In this document: positions 1 through 6,743 of the stretch, one piece after another
Position numbering within the stretch: the stretch's first letter is position 1
Layout of the letters: each line of letters starts with the position of its first letter
NCBI GenBank assembly: GCA_013813075.1
Contig: JACCSI010000547.1
Span: 1-11,192, forward strand
Origin: Acidobacteriota bacterium
GTDB taxonomy: Bacteria > Acidobacteriota > Vicinamibacteria > Vicinamibacterales > UBA2999
DNA: 11,192 nucleotides
Direction: 5' to 3'
Made by a program: the position numbers and the translations under genes
Notes under the pieces: model-generated
Database searches by the model: none
Told to the model about the DNA's origin: nothing
The model's input: the letters and a program-made list of their open reading frames with translations, nothing else

Positions 1-128
1 GGCGCACTTTCGGGGGGCCGGCCCTCGGGCAGCCAATCCAAGCCCCATTCAAACGGGCGAACCACTCGCTCGGCGCGGCTGATGTCGGCGAGTCGCTGCT
101 CCCAGCGGTGGAAGAATCCTGCGATCAT
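1..128 (-). CDS. Probable alpha/beta hydrolase, N-terminal part only
   Basis: The first 42 codons of a gene that runs off the left edge. It reads MIAGFFHRWEQRLADISRAE, followed by RVVRPFEWGLDWL. The ATG lies at 128-126 and overlaps the TGA of the amidase (127-125) as ATGA, so this is the fourth gene of the minus-strand operon and is probably translated by coupling. The segment resembles, from memory, the start of a group of predicted alpha/beta-fold hydrolases in soil bacteria that share the RVVRPFEWGLDW stretch. No catalytic residue is inside the window, so the product name is tentative, while the reading frame and start are well supported by the overlap. There is no signal peptide. Confidence 0.5.
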   Translation of the reverse strand, partial: MIAGFFHRWEQRLADISRAERVVRPFEWGLDWLPEGRPPESA

Positions 129-1477
129 CCGCGACTGTTCAGCACTCGCTCGACCGCACGGGCCACCCGCAACAACTCGGGCGTTCGACCCGCGTGTCCG
201 ACCAGCTGGAGGCCGATAGGCAAACCGGCCTTGCTGCTGCCGCAGGGCAGGCTGATGGCGGGGTGACCTGACAAATTGAATGGTTGGGTGCAGCGCAACA
301 TCACATTCCGCACCGACTCCTGGCCGCCCATGACGGGCACAGTCGCCGCGCCGATGGGCGGCGCTTCGATCGCCAGCGCCGGCAAGACGAGGGCATCGAC
401 GCCGGCGAGTGCTTGTTCCACCTCGTGCGTGATGACCTGACGTCCACGCGTCGCGCGGACGTAATCCTCGGCCAACACGTGCCGTCCCATCTCGAGGCGG
501 ATCCGGACGTTGTCCGTGTAGGCGTGGGGCCGTCGTTGCAACGCTGCTGCGTGATACGCGGCGGCGTCGGCGAGGACCAGGTGCAGGTAGATCGGTGCGA
601 TATCCTGCGCATGGAAGATGGAGGCCGTGCTGATCTTGGCGCCCTGCTGGCGCAGCAGCGCGAGCGCCGCCGAAATGCCCGCATCGACCTCGTCGCTTAA
701 CCGCTCCGCAAAATATCCGTCGAGCGCCGCAAGCTTGAGGCCAAACAATGTCTCAACGTCGTCTTCATCGCCGCTGTTTGCGCCCGCACCACGGAGCACG
801 TTGTAAAGCAACTCGGCGTCGTGTACCGAGCGGGCCAGCGGGCCAACGTGATCGAGCTGGCGACTAAGGGGCACAACGCCGGCGGCCGACACTTCTCCCC
901 ATCCCGGTTTCAAGCCGACGATGCCGCACGCGGCGGCCGGGATGCGGATGGAACCGCCGGTGTCGGTGCCGACACTGGCGATCGACATGCCGGTGCGCAC
1001 GGCAATCGCCGAACCACCGCTCGACCCTCCAGGCGACCGCGTCGGGTCATCTGGGTGGCGCGCGGGACCCCACGCCGAGTCTTCGTTGGTCGTACCAAAT
1101 GCGAATTCGTGCAGGTTGGTCTTGCCCACGAACACGGCGCCGGCGTCACGCAGGTGACGGACCACGGGCGCATCGTGCAGCGCGACGCAGCCCTCGCGTA
1201 GCTTGGACGCGGCCGTCGTCGTGACGCCCGCTATGTCGATGAGGTCTTTTAGCGAAAGAGGAATGCCATGCAGCGGACCACGATAGCGCCCGGCCGCGAT
1301 GTCCCTGTCAGCTTCACGCGCCAGAGCCAATGCCTCGTCGGCGGTGACGGTAATGAACGCATTGAGCGACGGTTGAAGCCGGGTAATGACGCTCAACGCG
1401 TCCTCGGTCAACCGTTCCGAGCGGATCGCTCCGGACGCCACTTGCGGTGCGAGAGACGCGATCGTGTCAGTTGGCAT
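125..1477 (-). CDS. Amidase-signature family hydrolase
   Basis: A 450-residue amidase-signature enzyme, which hydrolyses a carboxamide (C-N) bond. The Ser-cisSer-Lys triad is complete: Lys77 in SLKDLIDIAG, Ser152 in the glycine/serine-rich SPGGSSGGSAIAV loop (148-160), and nucleophile Ser176 in GTDTGGSIRIP. The spacings of 75 and 24 residues equal those I recall for bacterial GatA (Lys79, Ser154, Ser178). Length is normal for the family. The frame is open to 1633, but the upstream 52 residues are low-complexity read-through over the preceding gene. The ATG at 1477 overlaps the upstream stop by 11 bases and begins MPTDTIASLAPQV, a normal family start. It sits third in the minus-strand operon. 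No gatB or genuine gatC lies beside it, so GatA is not favoured and the substrate is unknown. It is probably cytoplasmic, with no signal peptide. Confidence 0.92.
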   Translation of the reverse strand: MPTDTIASLAPQVASGAIRSERLTEDALSVITRLQPSLNAFITVTADEALALAREADRDIAAGRYRGPLHGIPLSLKDLIDIAGVTTTAASKLREGCVALHDAPVVRHLRDAGAVFVGKTNLHEFAFGTTNEDSAWGPARHPDDPTRSPGGSSGGSAIAVRTGMSIASVGTDTGGSIRIPAAACGIVGLKPGWGEVSAAGVVPLSRQLDHVGPLARSVHDAELLYNVLRGAGANSGDEDDVETLFGLKLAALDGYFAERLSDEVDAGISAALALLRQQGAKISTASIFHAQDIAPIYLHLVLADAAAYHAAALQRRPHAYTDNVRIRLEMGRHVLAEDYVRATRGRQVITHEVEQALAGVDALVLPALAIEAPPIGAATVPVMGGQESVRNVMLRCTQPFNLSGHPAISLPCGSSKAGLPIGLQLVGHAGRTPELLRVARAVERVLNSRG

Positions 1478-1640
1478 CCGTCTCGCCCGTGCTCTCGGCG
1501 CTGCCGGCGTCGTCATTCCAGTCGGCTGCGCGCAACGCGGCGGTGGCGCGGGCAAGCCCCTCGAGCAAGTCGGCGAGCTCGGGCATCTTGCGGCGATAGG
1601 CGTCAGACTTGCCGTCTTCGAGCCACTGTTCAATGGTCAT
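1467..1640 (-). CDS. Small conserved-looking protein coupled to amidase
   Basis: A 57-residue protein beginning MTIEQWLEDGKSDAYRRKMP. The start is set by an ATGA overlap with the stop of the upstream methyltransferase-like gene (ATG 1640-1638, TGA 1639-1637). An ATG 18 bases further upstream is less likely. Its own stop lies inside the amidase start region, an 11-base overlap. The first 45 residues look like amphipathic helix (PELADLLEGLARATAALRAADW), and the acidic tail (DDAGSAESTGETDAN) looks disordered. The tight coupling to an amidase and the helical make-up recall GatC and AtzG, small partners of amidase-signature enzymes, but there is no clear sequence match and I infer the role from context only. 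It could equally be an unrelated small protein. Confidence 0.75.
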   Translation of the reverse strand: MTIEQWLEDGKSDAYRRKMPELADLLEGLARATAALRAADWNDDAGSAESTGETDAN

Positions 1641-2176
1641 GTCGCGTTCTCGGGGCAAAAGCCGCGCCTCTGCGAAAGCTCTCCGCTTGCCGCGTGTTTG
1701 ACGGAGATCGTCACCCCGTTGCCGATTGTCAGAAAACTCGATGACAGGCGGGGATCCGCAGCCAGCCTGTTATTGTAGTCCGCGCCGTGATTGGAGTTGT
1801 TGGTCACGAGTATTCCGGACGGTCGGAGTAGTGCGATCAGCCGCTCTAAGCTCGCGTCACACTGCGCCGGATCGCCATTCTGGAAGATCAGATCGAACGG
1901 CCCGGCGATCTTGTGCAGGTACCGTGACGCGTCCCCAATCAGAACCGAGACCTTGGCGGCGACGCCTGCGGCGGCCAAGCGATGTCGCGCCTCGCCTGCG
2001 ACCTGCGCGTCGCGCTCGAGCGTTAACAGCATGCCCTCGGCCGGCAGTGCTGCAGCGATGGCGAGCGCCGAATCACCGGGTCCGGTGCCAATCTCGAGCA
2101 CACGACGTGCCCCGGCACGCCTGAGTGTGGCCACCAGCACGTCCACGACGTCAGGGGCTGGCGCTTCGGAGATCAC
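1637..2176 (-). CDS. O-methyltransferase-like SAM-fold protein, altered active site
   Basis: About 179 residues with a class I Rossmann methyltransferase fold. Motif I is VLEIGTGPGDSALAIA (26-41), an acidic residue for ribose binding is in TLERD (52-56), a Gly-Asp pair is at 81-82, and the FDLIF strand is at 94-98. The arrangement matches the cation-dependent O-methyltransferase family (COMT/CCoAOMT type), but its signature residues are changed. The IDADK-type segment reads QNGDP, so a metal Asp becomes Asn100 and the catalytic-Lys position becomes Pro103. The later DN pair is NN (126-127). The usual N-terminal helices (about 30-40 residues) are missing, and an in-frame TAG at 2188-2186 rules out a longer start. 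I chose GTG 2176 because a -10 box lies six bases upstream. ATG 2182 is the alternative, giving 181 residues. It is the first gene of operon A. It may be a SAM-binding protein or a metal-independent enzyme. Confidence 0.8.
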   Translation of the reverse strand: MISEAPAPDVVDVLVATLRRAGARRVLEIGTGPGDSALAIAAALPAEGMLLTLERDAQVAGEARHRLAAAGVAAKVSVLIGDASRYLHKIAGPFDLIFQNGDPAQCDASLERLIALLRPSGILVTNNSNHGADYNNRLAADPRLSSSFLTIGNGVTISVKHAASGELSQRRGFCPENAT

Positions 2177-2181
2177 GCACA

Positions 2182-2188
2182 TATTCTA
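2182..2188. promoter_or_regulatory. Overlapping divergent -10 elements (pyk and operon A)
   Basis: On the plus strand TATTCT (2182-2187) predicts a transcription start near 2194, two bases before the pyk GTG. On the minus strand TAGAAT (2188-2183) predicts a start at 2176, exactly on a GTG of the methyltransferase-like gene. The two hexamers occupy the same seven base pairs. No convincing -35 is visible on either side. The space between the two genes is too small for ordinary leaders. This is inferred from pattern only. Confidence 0.55.
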
Positions 2189-2195
2189 AGGGGGC

Positions 2196-3608
2196 GTGAG
2201 GCACACCAAGATCATCGCGACCATCGGGCCGACATCGACCGACGCCACCGTCATCGAGCGCATGCTCACGGCCGGTGTGAACGTGTTCCGGCTGAACTTC
2301 TCGCACGGTACCCAGGAGCGCCATGCCGAGGTCATGCGCGCAATTCGCGACGTGTCTGCCGCCAATGGCCGAGTCGTCGCGATTCTGCAAGACCTGAGCG
2401 GCCCGAAGATTCGCACCGGCCCCAACAGCGGCGGCACCTCGCTCCAACTGACGCCGGGCGATAGCCTGGAAATCCGGATTGGTTCCGAAGTCGGTAGGCC
2501 CGGTCTCGTGTCGACGACGTATGGCCCGTTGGCGGGCGCCGTCAGGCCCGGCGACCAGCTATTGCTCGATGATGGCAGGATCGCGCTTTCCGTCGAAGCG
2601 GCGACTGCGACATCGATTTCGACGCGCGTCCTCGACGGCGGTCTGCTTGGCGAGCGCAAGGGCATCAACGCGCCCAACGTGCCGTTGCCCGCGATCGGCG
2701 TGACGGAGAAAGACGAGATCGACCTGCGTTTCGGTCTGGCCGCGGGCGTCGATCTGGTGGCGCTGAGCTTTGTGCAAACCGCCGGGGACATCGCGAGAGC
2801 GCGCGAGATTCTGCGTGCCGCTGGTCGGCCGAGGGTTCCGATCATCGCCAAGCTCGAACGGCCGGAGGCGATTCAGCTGTTGCCAGAGATTGTGGCGGCA
2901 GCCGACGCGGTGATGGTTGCCCGCGGCGACCTCGGCCTTGAGATGCCGCTCGAACAAGTGCCGCAAGTGCAGAAGCAGGTGCTGCGCATTGCGCGTGAGC
3001 GCGGCGTCCCGGTGATCGTCGCGACCCAGGTGCTCGAGTCGATGCGTACCGAGATGCGCCCGACCCGGGCGGAAGTCTCCGATGCGGCGGGTGCCGTCGA
3101 TTCGGGCGCCGACGCCATCATGCTGTCGGGAGAGACCGCCATCGGCCAGCACCCGGTTCGCGCCGTGCAGGTGCTTGACACCATTATCAGGAACGCCGAG
3201 GCCGTCCCGCCGATGTGGACATTACCGGCGCCGACGGACGAGCGTCCGGATCATCTGCCGCCGCTGTGCGATGCCGCAGTCACCCTGGCCGCGCGCGGCG
3301 GGGTCGACGCCATCATCGCGATCACCCGTGAAGGTCGCACCGCGCGGTTGCTGGCGTCGCGGCGGCCGGCGGCGCCGATTTACGCCGTGACCGAAAATGA
3401 TCACTGCGCCCGCAAGCTGTGCCTGTGGTGGGGCGTGGAACCCGTTCTCGATGCTCTCGGTGGCGATCCCGATGGCATGCTGTCGCGCGTCGTTGCCGCC
3501 TTGCGCGATAACGGTCGCCTGCCAACACCCGCGACCGTCGTGGTCGTCAGCGGAAATCCCGATCTGCAGAGGAGCGACGCCAACTTCGTCCGCGTCCGGC
3601 GGGTATAG
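2196..3608 (+). CDS. pyk: Pyruvate kinase
   Basis: A 470-residue pyruvate kinase, catalysing phosphoenolpyruvate + ADP to pyruvate + ATP in the last step of glycolysis in the cytoplasm. Visible motifs are KIIATIGPTS (5-14), the RLNFSHG phosphate/metal site (Arg32, Asn34, Ser36), LQDLSGPKIRTG (64-75), the B-domain (about 76-165), the active-site signature IIAKLERPEAI with Lys219 and Glu221, ARGDLGLEMPLEQVP (242-256), the IVATQVLESM Thr277 region, RPTRAEVSDAAGAV (288-301), and a C-terminal domain (about 350-470). The cation-site stretch has Leu67 and Lys71 where K+-dependent enzymes have Thr and Glu. The GTG start is forced, because an in-frame TAA lies at 2187-2189 and the protein begins exactly at the family N-terminus. 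The purine run AAGGGGG ends one base before GTG, too close for a normal ribosome-binding site, which fits a near-leaderless message. It is monocistronic and convergent with operon C. Confidence 0.97.
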   Translation: MRHTKIIATIGPTSTDATVIERMLTAGVNVFRLNFSHGTQERHAEVMRAIRDVSAANGRVVAILQDLSGPKIRTGPNSGGTSLQLTPGDSLEIRIGSEVGRPGLVSTTYGPLAGAVRPGDQLLLDDGRIALSVEAATATSISTRVLDGGLLGERKGINAPNVPLPAIGVTEKDEIDLRFGLAAGVDLVALSFVQTAGDIARAREILRAAGRPRVPIIAKLERPEAIQLLPEIVAAADAVMVARGDLGLEMPLEQVPQVQKQVLRIARERGVPVIVATQVLESMRTEMRPTRAEVSDAAGAVDSGADAIMLSGETAIGQHPVRAVQVLDTIIRNAEAVPPMWTLPAPTDERPDHLPPLCDAAVTLAARGGVDAIIAITREGRTARLLASRRPAAPIYAVTENDHCARKLCLWWGVEPVLDALGGDPDGMLSRVVAALRDNGRLPTPATVVVVSGNPDLQRSDANFVRVRRV

Positions 3609-3611
3609 AAT
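3604..3611 (+). promoter_or_regulatory. Orphan TATAGAAT -10-like octamer
   Basis: TATAGAAT straddles the pyk stop codon, in the 34-base gap between the convergent pyk and FAD oxidoreductase genes. The same octamer recurs at 10969-10976 in front of the last gene. No plus-strand gene starts downstream here, so if it is active it would make an antisense transcript into the oxidoreductase gene. It could also be chance, since the gap is AT-richer than its surroundings. I see no clear intrinsic terminator in the gap. Confidence 0.2.
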
Positions 3612-3642
3612 TATTGTCGCCGTCGCCTGCCGGGCAGCGAAT

Positions 3643-4824
3643 CTAGATGGTCGCCGCGTCGTGGATGAGGGCGCCGCGATCGAACCGGTCTGGCGCGAAA
3701 ATCGAAATGTCGAATGTCGAACTCGTTCCTGTGCGTATGAGTTCCGACACGATTTTTCCGGTCGCGGGTGCCATCATCAATCCGTGTCCACTGAAGCCGC
3801 TGGCAAACACAAAGCCACGAAGCGAGGGATGCTCACCAAGCACTGGATTGTGATCCGGCGTCATTTCGTAGAGTCCCCCCCAACCTGCCACGGCCGTCAG
3901 TTCGCGAAACGCCGGTAGTCGCCGCACCAGCGCTGGGAGAAACTCGGCGGCCCAGCGCTCGTCCGCGGGCCGCACGTCGTCGCCGACAGGTTCATCCCAC
4001 TTTGTGAACGCGACGATGATGCGGTCGGGATCCCCGGGTCCGATCGGGTCGTCGTGGCGCCAGTGCACGCCACCCGGATCGATCACCATCGGGAATCGAT
4101 GCGGCCAACGGTGCGGCAGCGCGGCGCGAAACAATACCTGGCGCATCGGTTCGACCGGCACGCGCAGCCCAGCGAGAGCGGCGACGCGCCCGGACCACGC
4201 CCCTGCGGCATTGACGACCGTGGTTGTGGCGATGGTGCCGCCGCTTGCGAGGCGGACGCCGCGCACGTCCCCGCCGTCCACGTCAACGCCGATGACTTCG
4301 TCTTCCAGATACTCGACAGCGAGGGCGGCGGCGCCGCGTTGAAAGCCGCCGAGCACCTCCCGCGGGGAGGCATAGCCGTCGGCAGGGCCGAACACGCCGA
4401 AGACGATGTCGTCCAGCATCAGATCGGGAACGAGCGCGCGGACATCGTCTCGCGATAACAGCTGAACCTCGGCGCCGGCGCGCTGTTCGGCCTCGAATCG
4501 GCGCATCAGCGGCGCCGCCGTCTTCGCATCGGCGAGGAACAGATAGCCCCGCTGCCGAAACCACGCCTTCGGGGCGTGACCGCCGACGGTAAAGCGGCGG
4601 TCGAAATCCTTCCAGATCTCGACGCTGTACTGCACCATCCGCACGGTGACAGGCGTGCAGAATTGCTGCCGGATTCCGCCCATCGCGAGAGACGCCGAGG
4701 CACGCGCGTATGTCCGGTCGCGCTCCACCACCAGGATCCTTCCCGTAAAACCATCGTGCCGGAGATGCCACGCGACGCTGGAACCGATGACAGAACCACC
4801 CACGATGACGACGTCGGCGTGCAT
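3643..4824 (-). CDS. DAO-family FAD-dependent oxidoreductase
   Basis: A 393-residue flavoprotein of the D-amino-acid/sarcosine oxidase (DAO) fold. The N-terminal FAD-binding loop is VVIVGGSVIGSSVAWHL (5-21), a GxGxxG variant with Ser11 in the third position, followed by the ribose-binding Glu in LVVERD (31-36). GGIRQQFCTP lies at 49-58, the second FAD contact VVNAAGAWSG is at 203-212, and the C-terminal segments are WGGLYEMTPDHNPVLG (315-330) and SGFSGHGLMMAPATG (342-356). These recall sarcosine-oxidase-like enzymes that oxidise secondary or primary amines of amino acids. The Cys that covalently holds FAD in monomeric sarcosine oxidase aligns with Gly in the GGLYEMTPD stretch, so FAD is probably non-covalent. 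It lies six bases after the permease stop, last in operon C. Pairing with a permease suggests catabolism of an imported amino acid. The exact substrate is not readable. It is cytoplasmic, with no Tat or Sec signal. Confidence 0.92.
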   Translation of the reverse strand: MHADVVIVGGSVIGSSVAWHLRHDGFTGRILVVERDRTYARASASLAMGGIRQQFCTPVTVRMVQYSVEIWKDFDRRFTVGGHAPKAWFRQRGYLFLADAKTAAPLMRRFEAEQRAGAEVQLLSRDDVRALVPDLMLDDIVFGVFGPADGYASPREVLGGFQRGAAALAVEYLEDEVIGVDVDGGDVRGVRLASGGTIATTTVVNAAGAWSGRVAALAGLRVPVEPMRQVLFRAALPHRWPHRFPMVIDPGGVHWRHDDPIGPGDPDRIIVAFTKWDEPVGDDVRPADERWAAEFLPALVRRLPAFRELTAVAGWGGLYEMTPDHNPVLGEHPSLRGFVFASGFSGHGLMMAPATGKIVSELIRTGTSSTFDISIFAPDRFDRGALIHDAATI

Positions 4825-4830
4825 GCCGTC

Positions 4831-6255
4831 CTATTTTCTTCGCGCGAAGAGGTAGAAGGCCCCACCAATCGCAAAGAGCAGCAGCGACTGGCCGAGCAGG
4901 TTCGCTTCGTAGTTCCACACGTTTGCGGTATCGGGCGGTGGCACGAACACCAGGGCTATCGCAATCAGCGTCGCGAGAAACCCACAGCCGGCAATGAGCC
5001 ACACGCCCCCGAGTCCGCCCGGCAGCGTCATGACGTCGCGATCGTCAGCGGCCGGGGTTTCCGTCCGCCGCAGGCGGATCCACGCGGCAAACAAATACAG
5101 GTACGGGACGAAATAGACCAGGATGGTGAGGTTCACCATGATGTCGTAGGACTCCTGGATCGTGGTGTCGCCGCCGCCAATCGAGAGAAAGACGCTGAGA
5201 AGAAAAAGCAGCGTCGCCGCGACGCCCTGGATGAGGAGTGCCACGTGCGGCGTGCGATAGCGGCCATGCAGCCGGCCAAACGCTGCCGGTAACACAGCGT
5301 CGACCCCGGCCGCGAACGGCACGCGGGCCGCTCCCGCGACCCACGAGTTGGTCCCGCCAATGGCGCCAATCGCAAGCAGCAAGCCGGTGAACGCACCCAT
5401 GCCCGTGAGGCCGAGCCGTCCGGTCGTCAGGTCCACTGCGTCGGCAATGCCGCTCCGTTCGGCGAGCTCACTGGCGGGAACAGCCACAAGAACGGACGCC
5501 GAGCTCAGGATGTAAATCGCGGTGACGGCGACGCCGGCGACAATGATGCCGAGCGGAATGGTGCGCCGCGAATTCTTGACTTCCTGTCCAACCATCGACG
5601 CGATCTCGAATCCCGAAAACGCAAAACACATTGACGACCACAGGCTCATCGTCGTCAGCAGATCGTCTTGTGGCACAAGCTGGGAGGGCGCGAATGAGGT
5701 GGCGGAACCCAACGTGGAAAACGCAATCGCCCCGCAGATGACGAGCAGCACAGGGGGAATCCACGTCGCCACGTTGCCGATGTGTTGCACCCATTTGCCC
5801 GCCTGGAGGCCGATGATGTTGAGCGCCGTGCAAAACCACAACAACCCGATGACGAAGGCGACGGAGTAGAGGCGATTTTCCGCCAGCCCTTCGCCTCTCG
5901 GACCCAGGACGAGTGCGAAGTTGGCGCCGGCGAAGAGCAACAGCGACGGAAAGTAGAACAGGTTGTTGACCCACATGCACCAGCCGGCCACGAAGCCGTG
6001 CAAAGGGCCGAATGCGCGCCGGACCCACGCGTAGATGCCGCCCTGTTCCGGGTGACGGCTTGACAACTCGATCAACGCGAGCGCCAGCGGCACGAAGAAG
6101 ACCAGACACGCCAAAACCCAGAGCGACACGGATGGCGCCCCGACACGGGCGCTGCGTGCGATCCAGCGCAGACCGACGACCGCGACGATGTTCATCGCAA
6201 TGACGTCCCACAGGCCGAGTGCCCGGATAAACGTCGGGTGGTCTGGTCTGGTCAT
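4831..6255 (-). CDS. APC-superfamily amino acid permease
   Basis: A 474-residue inner-membrane protein with about twelve hydrophobic segments, among them roughly 17-36, 45-64, 88-120, 136-155, 166-187, 205-226 and 236-263, with further segments to the C-terminus. Family hallmarks are HPEQGGIYAWVRRAFG (68-83) after the second helix and the FAFSGFEIASMVGQEVKNSR segment (221-240) around the sixth. The first helix carries VVGLRWIA rather than the common GxGIF-type loop. It probably imports or exchanges an amino acid. The frame is open upstream to 6642, but that part is read-through of the SRPBCC gene. The ATG at 6255-6253 makes an ATGA overlap with that gene's TGA, which fixes the start at MTRPDHPTFIRALGLWDV. 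It is third in operon C and is followed six bases later by the FAD oxidoreductase, so transport plus oxidation of one substrate is the natural reading. Specificity is unknown. Confidence 0.93.
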   Translation of the reverse strand: MTRPDHPTFIRALGLWDVIAMNIVAVVGLRWIARSARVGAPSVSLWVLACLVFFVPLALALIELSSRHPEQGGIYAWVRRAFGPLHGFVAGWCMWVNNLFYFPSLLLFAGANFALVLGPRGEGLAENRLYSVAFVIGLLWFCTALNIIGLQAGKWVQHIGNVATWIPPVLLVICGAIAFSTLGSATSFAPSQLVPQDDLLTTMSLWSSMCFAFSGFEIASMVGQEVKNSRRTIPLGIIVAGVAVTAIYILSSASVLVAVPASELAERSGIADAVDLTTGRLGLTGMGAFTGLLLAIGAIGGTNSWVAGAARVPFAAGVDAVLPAAFGRLHGRYRTPHVALLIQGVAATLLFLLSVFLSIGGGDTTIQESYDIMVNLTILVYFVPYLYLFAAWIRLRRTETPAADDRDVMTLPGGLGGVWLIAGCGFLATLIAIALVFVPPPDTANVWNYEANLLGQSLLLFAIGGAFYLFARRK

Positions 6256-6743
6256 CGTCTGCCCGTCACGATCTCGGCGTCGAGATGCTGTTTCAGGTCG
6301 GCGAGCGCACGTTGCCAGCCGGCCGCGACGACATCGAAGTACCGTTGCCAGCGCGCGCCGTCGTCCTGACCGCTCTGACGCACGACCAGCTGCGTCATGT
6401 GGGACCCGCCATGCGCGCGACATCGCACCTCCATCGCCATCGGCCCAATCGGCTCGCCTTCCGGAGGGCTCCAGTAGGCATCGGCCACGAAGAACTCCAC
6501 GCCGGCGCGATAATCGATGACGGTACCGTGGAAAGCGCCACCAAGCGGACCCAGCAGCTCGTCGCGATACCCGGTCGGCGCCCATTCGATCGCGTATGTA
6601 CCGAGCGGCCGCGGCACGGTGACGGAGCGGACCACACGCCACCAGATCGACAGGTCAGCAGGGTCGAAGAACGCCGACATGACACGTTCTGCTGGCGCCT
6701 GCACGATGATGGTGCGTTCGACGTTCAGGCCGGGAACAGCCAT
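6252..6743 (-). CDS. SRPBCC / AHSA1-type domain protein
   Basis: A 163-residue single-domain protein of the START/Bet v1-like (SRPBCC) superfamily. The opening NVERTIIVQAPAERVMSAFF, followed by DPADLSIWW (about 6-34), is the classic first strand, helix and WW turn of AHSA1-like proteins. The C-terminal stretch around RWQRYFDVVAAGWQRALADL (about 128-147) is the long helix that closes the ligand cavity. Such proteins bind hydrophobic ligands or act as small accessory proteins, and no enzyme activity can be assigned. The ATG at 6743-6741 overlaps the preceding stop by one base (TGATG), so I chose it over an ATG at 6800 that would lie inside the DUF1343 gene. The TGA overlaps the permease ATG. 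Its place between a NamZ-like enzyme and a permease does not reveal its role. Confidence 0.87.
   Translation of the reverse strand: MAVPGLNVERTIIVQAPAERVMSAFFDPADLSIWWRVVRSVTVPRPLGTYAIEWAPTGYRDELLGPLGGAFHGTVIDYRAGVEFFVADAYWSPPEGEPIGPMAMEVRCRAHGGSHMTQLVVRQSGQDDGARWQRYFDVVAAGWQRALADLKQHLDAEIVTGRR

Noticed and set aside
125..1477. GatA subunit of the glutamyl-tRNA amidotransferase
   Set aside because: Triad spacing matches GatA, but that is shared by many amidases. No GatB is in the window and the small neighbour is not recognisably GatC.
1478..1633. Longer amidase start giving 502 residues
   Set aside because: The added Pro/Ser/Arg-rich stretch coincides with the small upstream gene read in another frame. 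The family N-terminus begins at 1477.
3627..3637. Hairpin CTGC-CGG-GCAG in the convergent gap as a terminator
   Set aside because: It has only a four-base-pair stem with no T run on either strand, too weak to call.
6256..6642. N-terminal extension of the permease frame to 603 residues, suggesting a fusion
   Set aside because: The extra 129 residues are Arg/Ala-rich, overlap the SRPBCC gene in another frame, and the ATGA junction at 6255 gives a perfect start.
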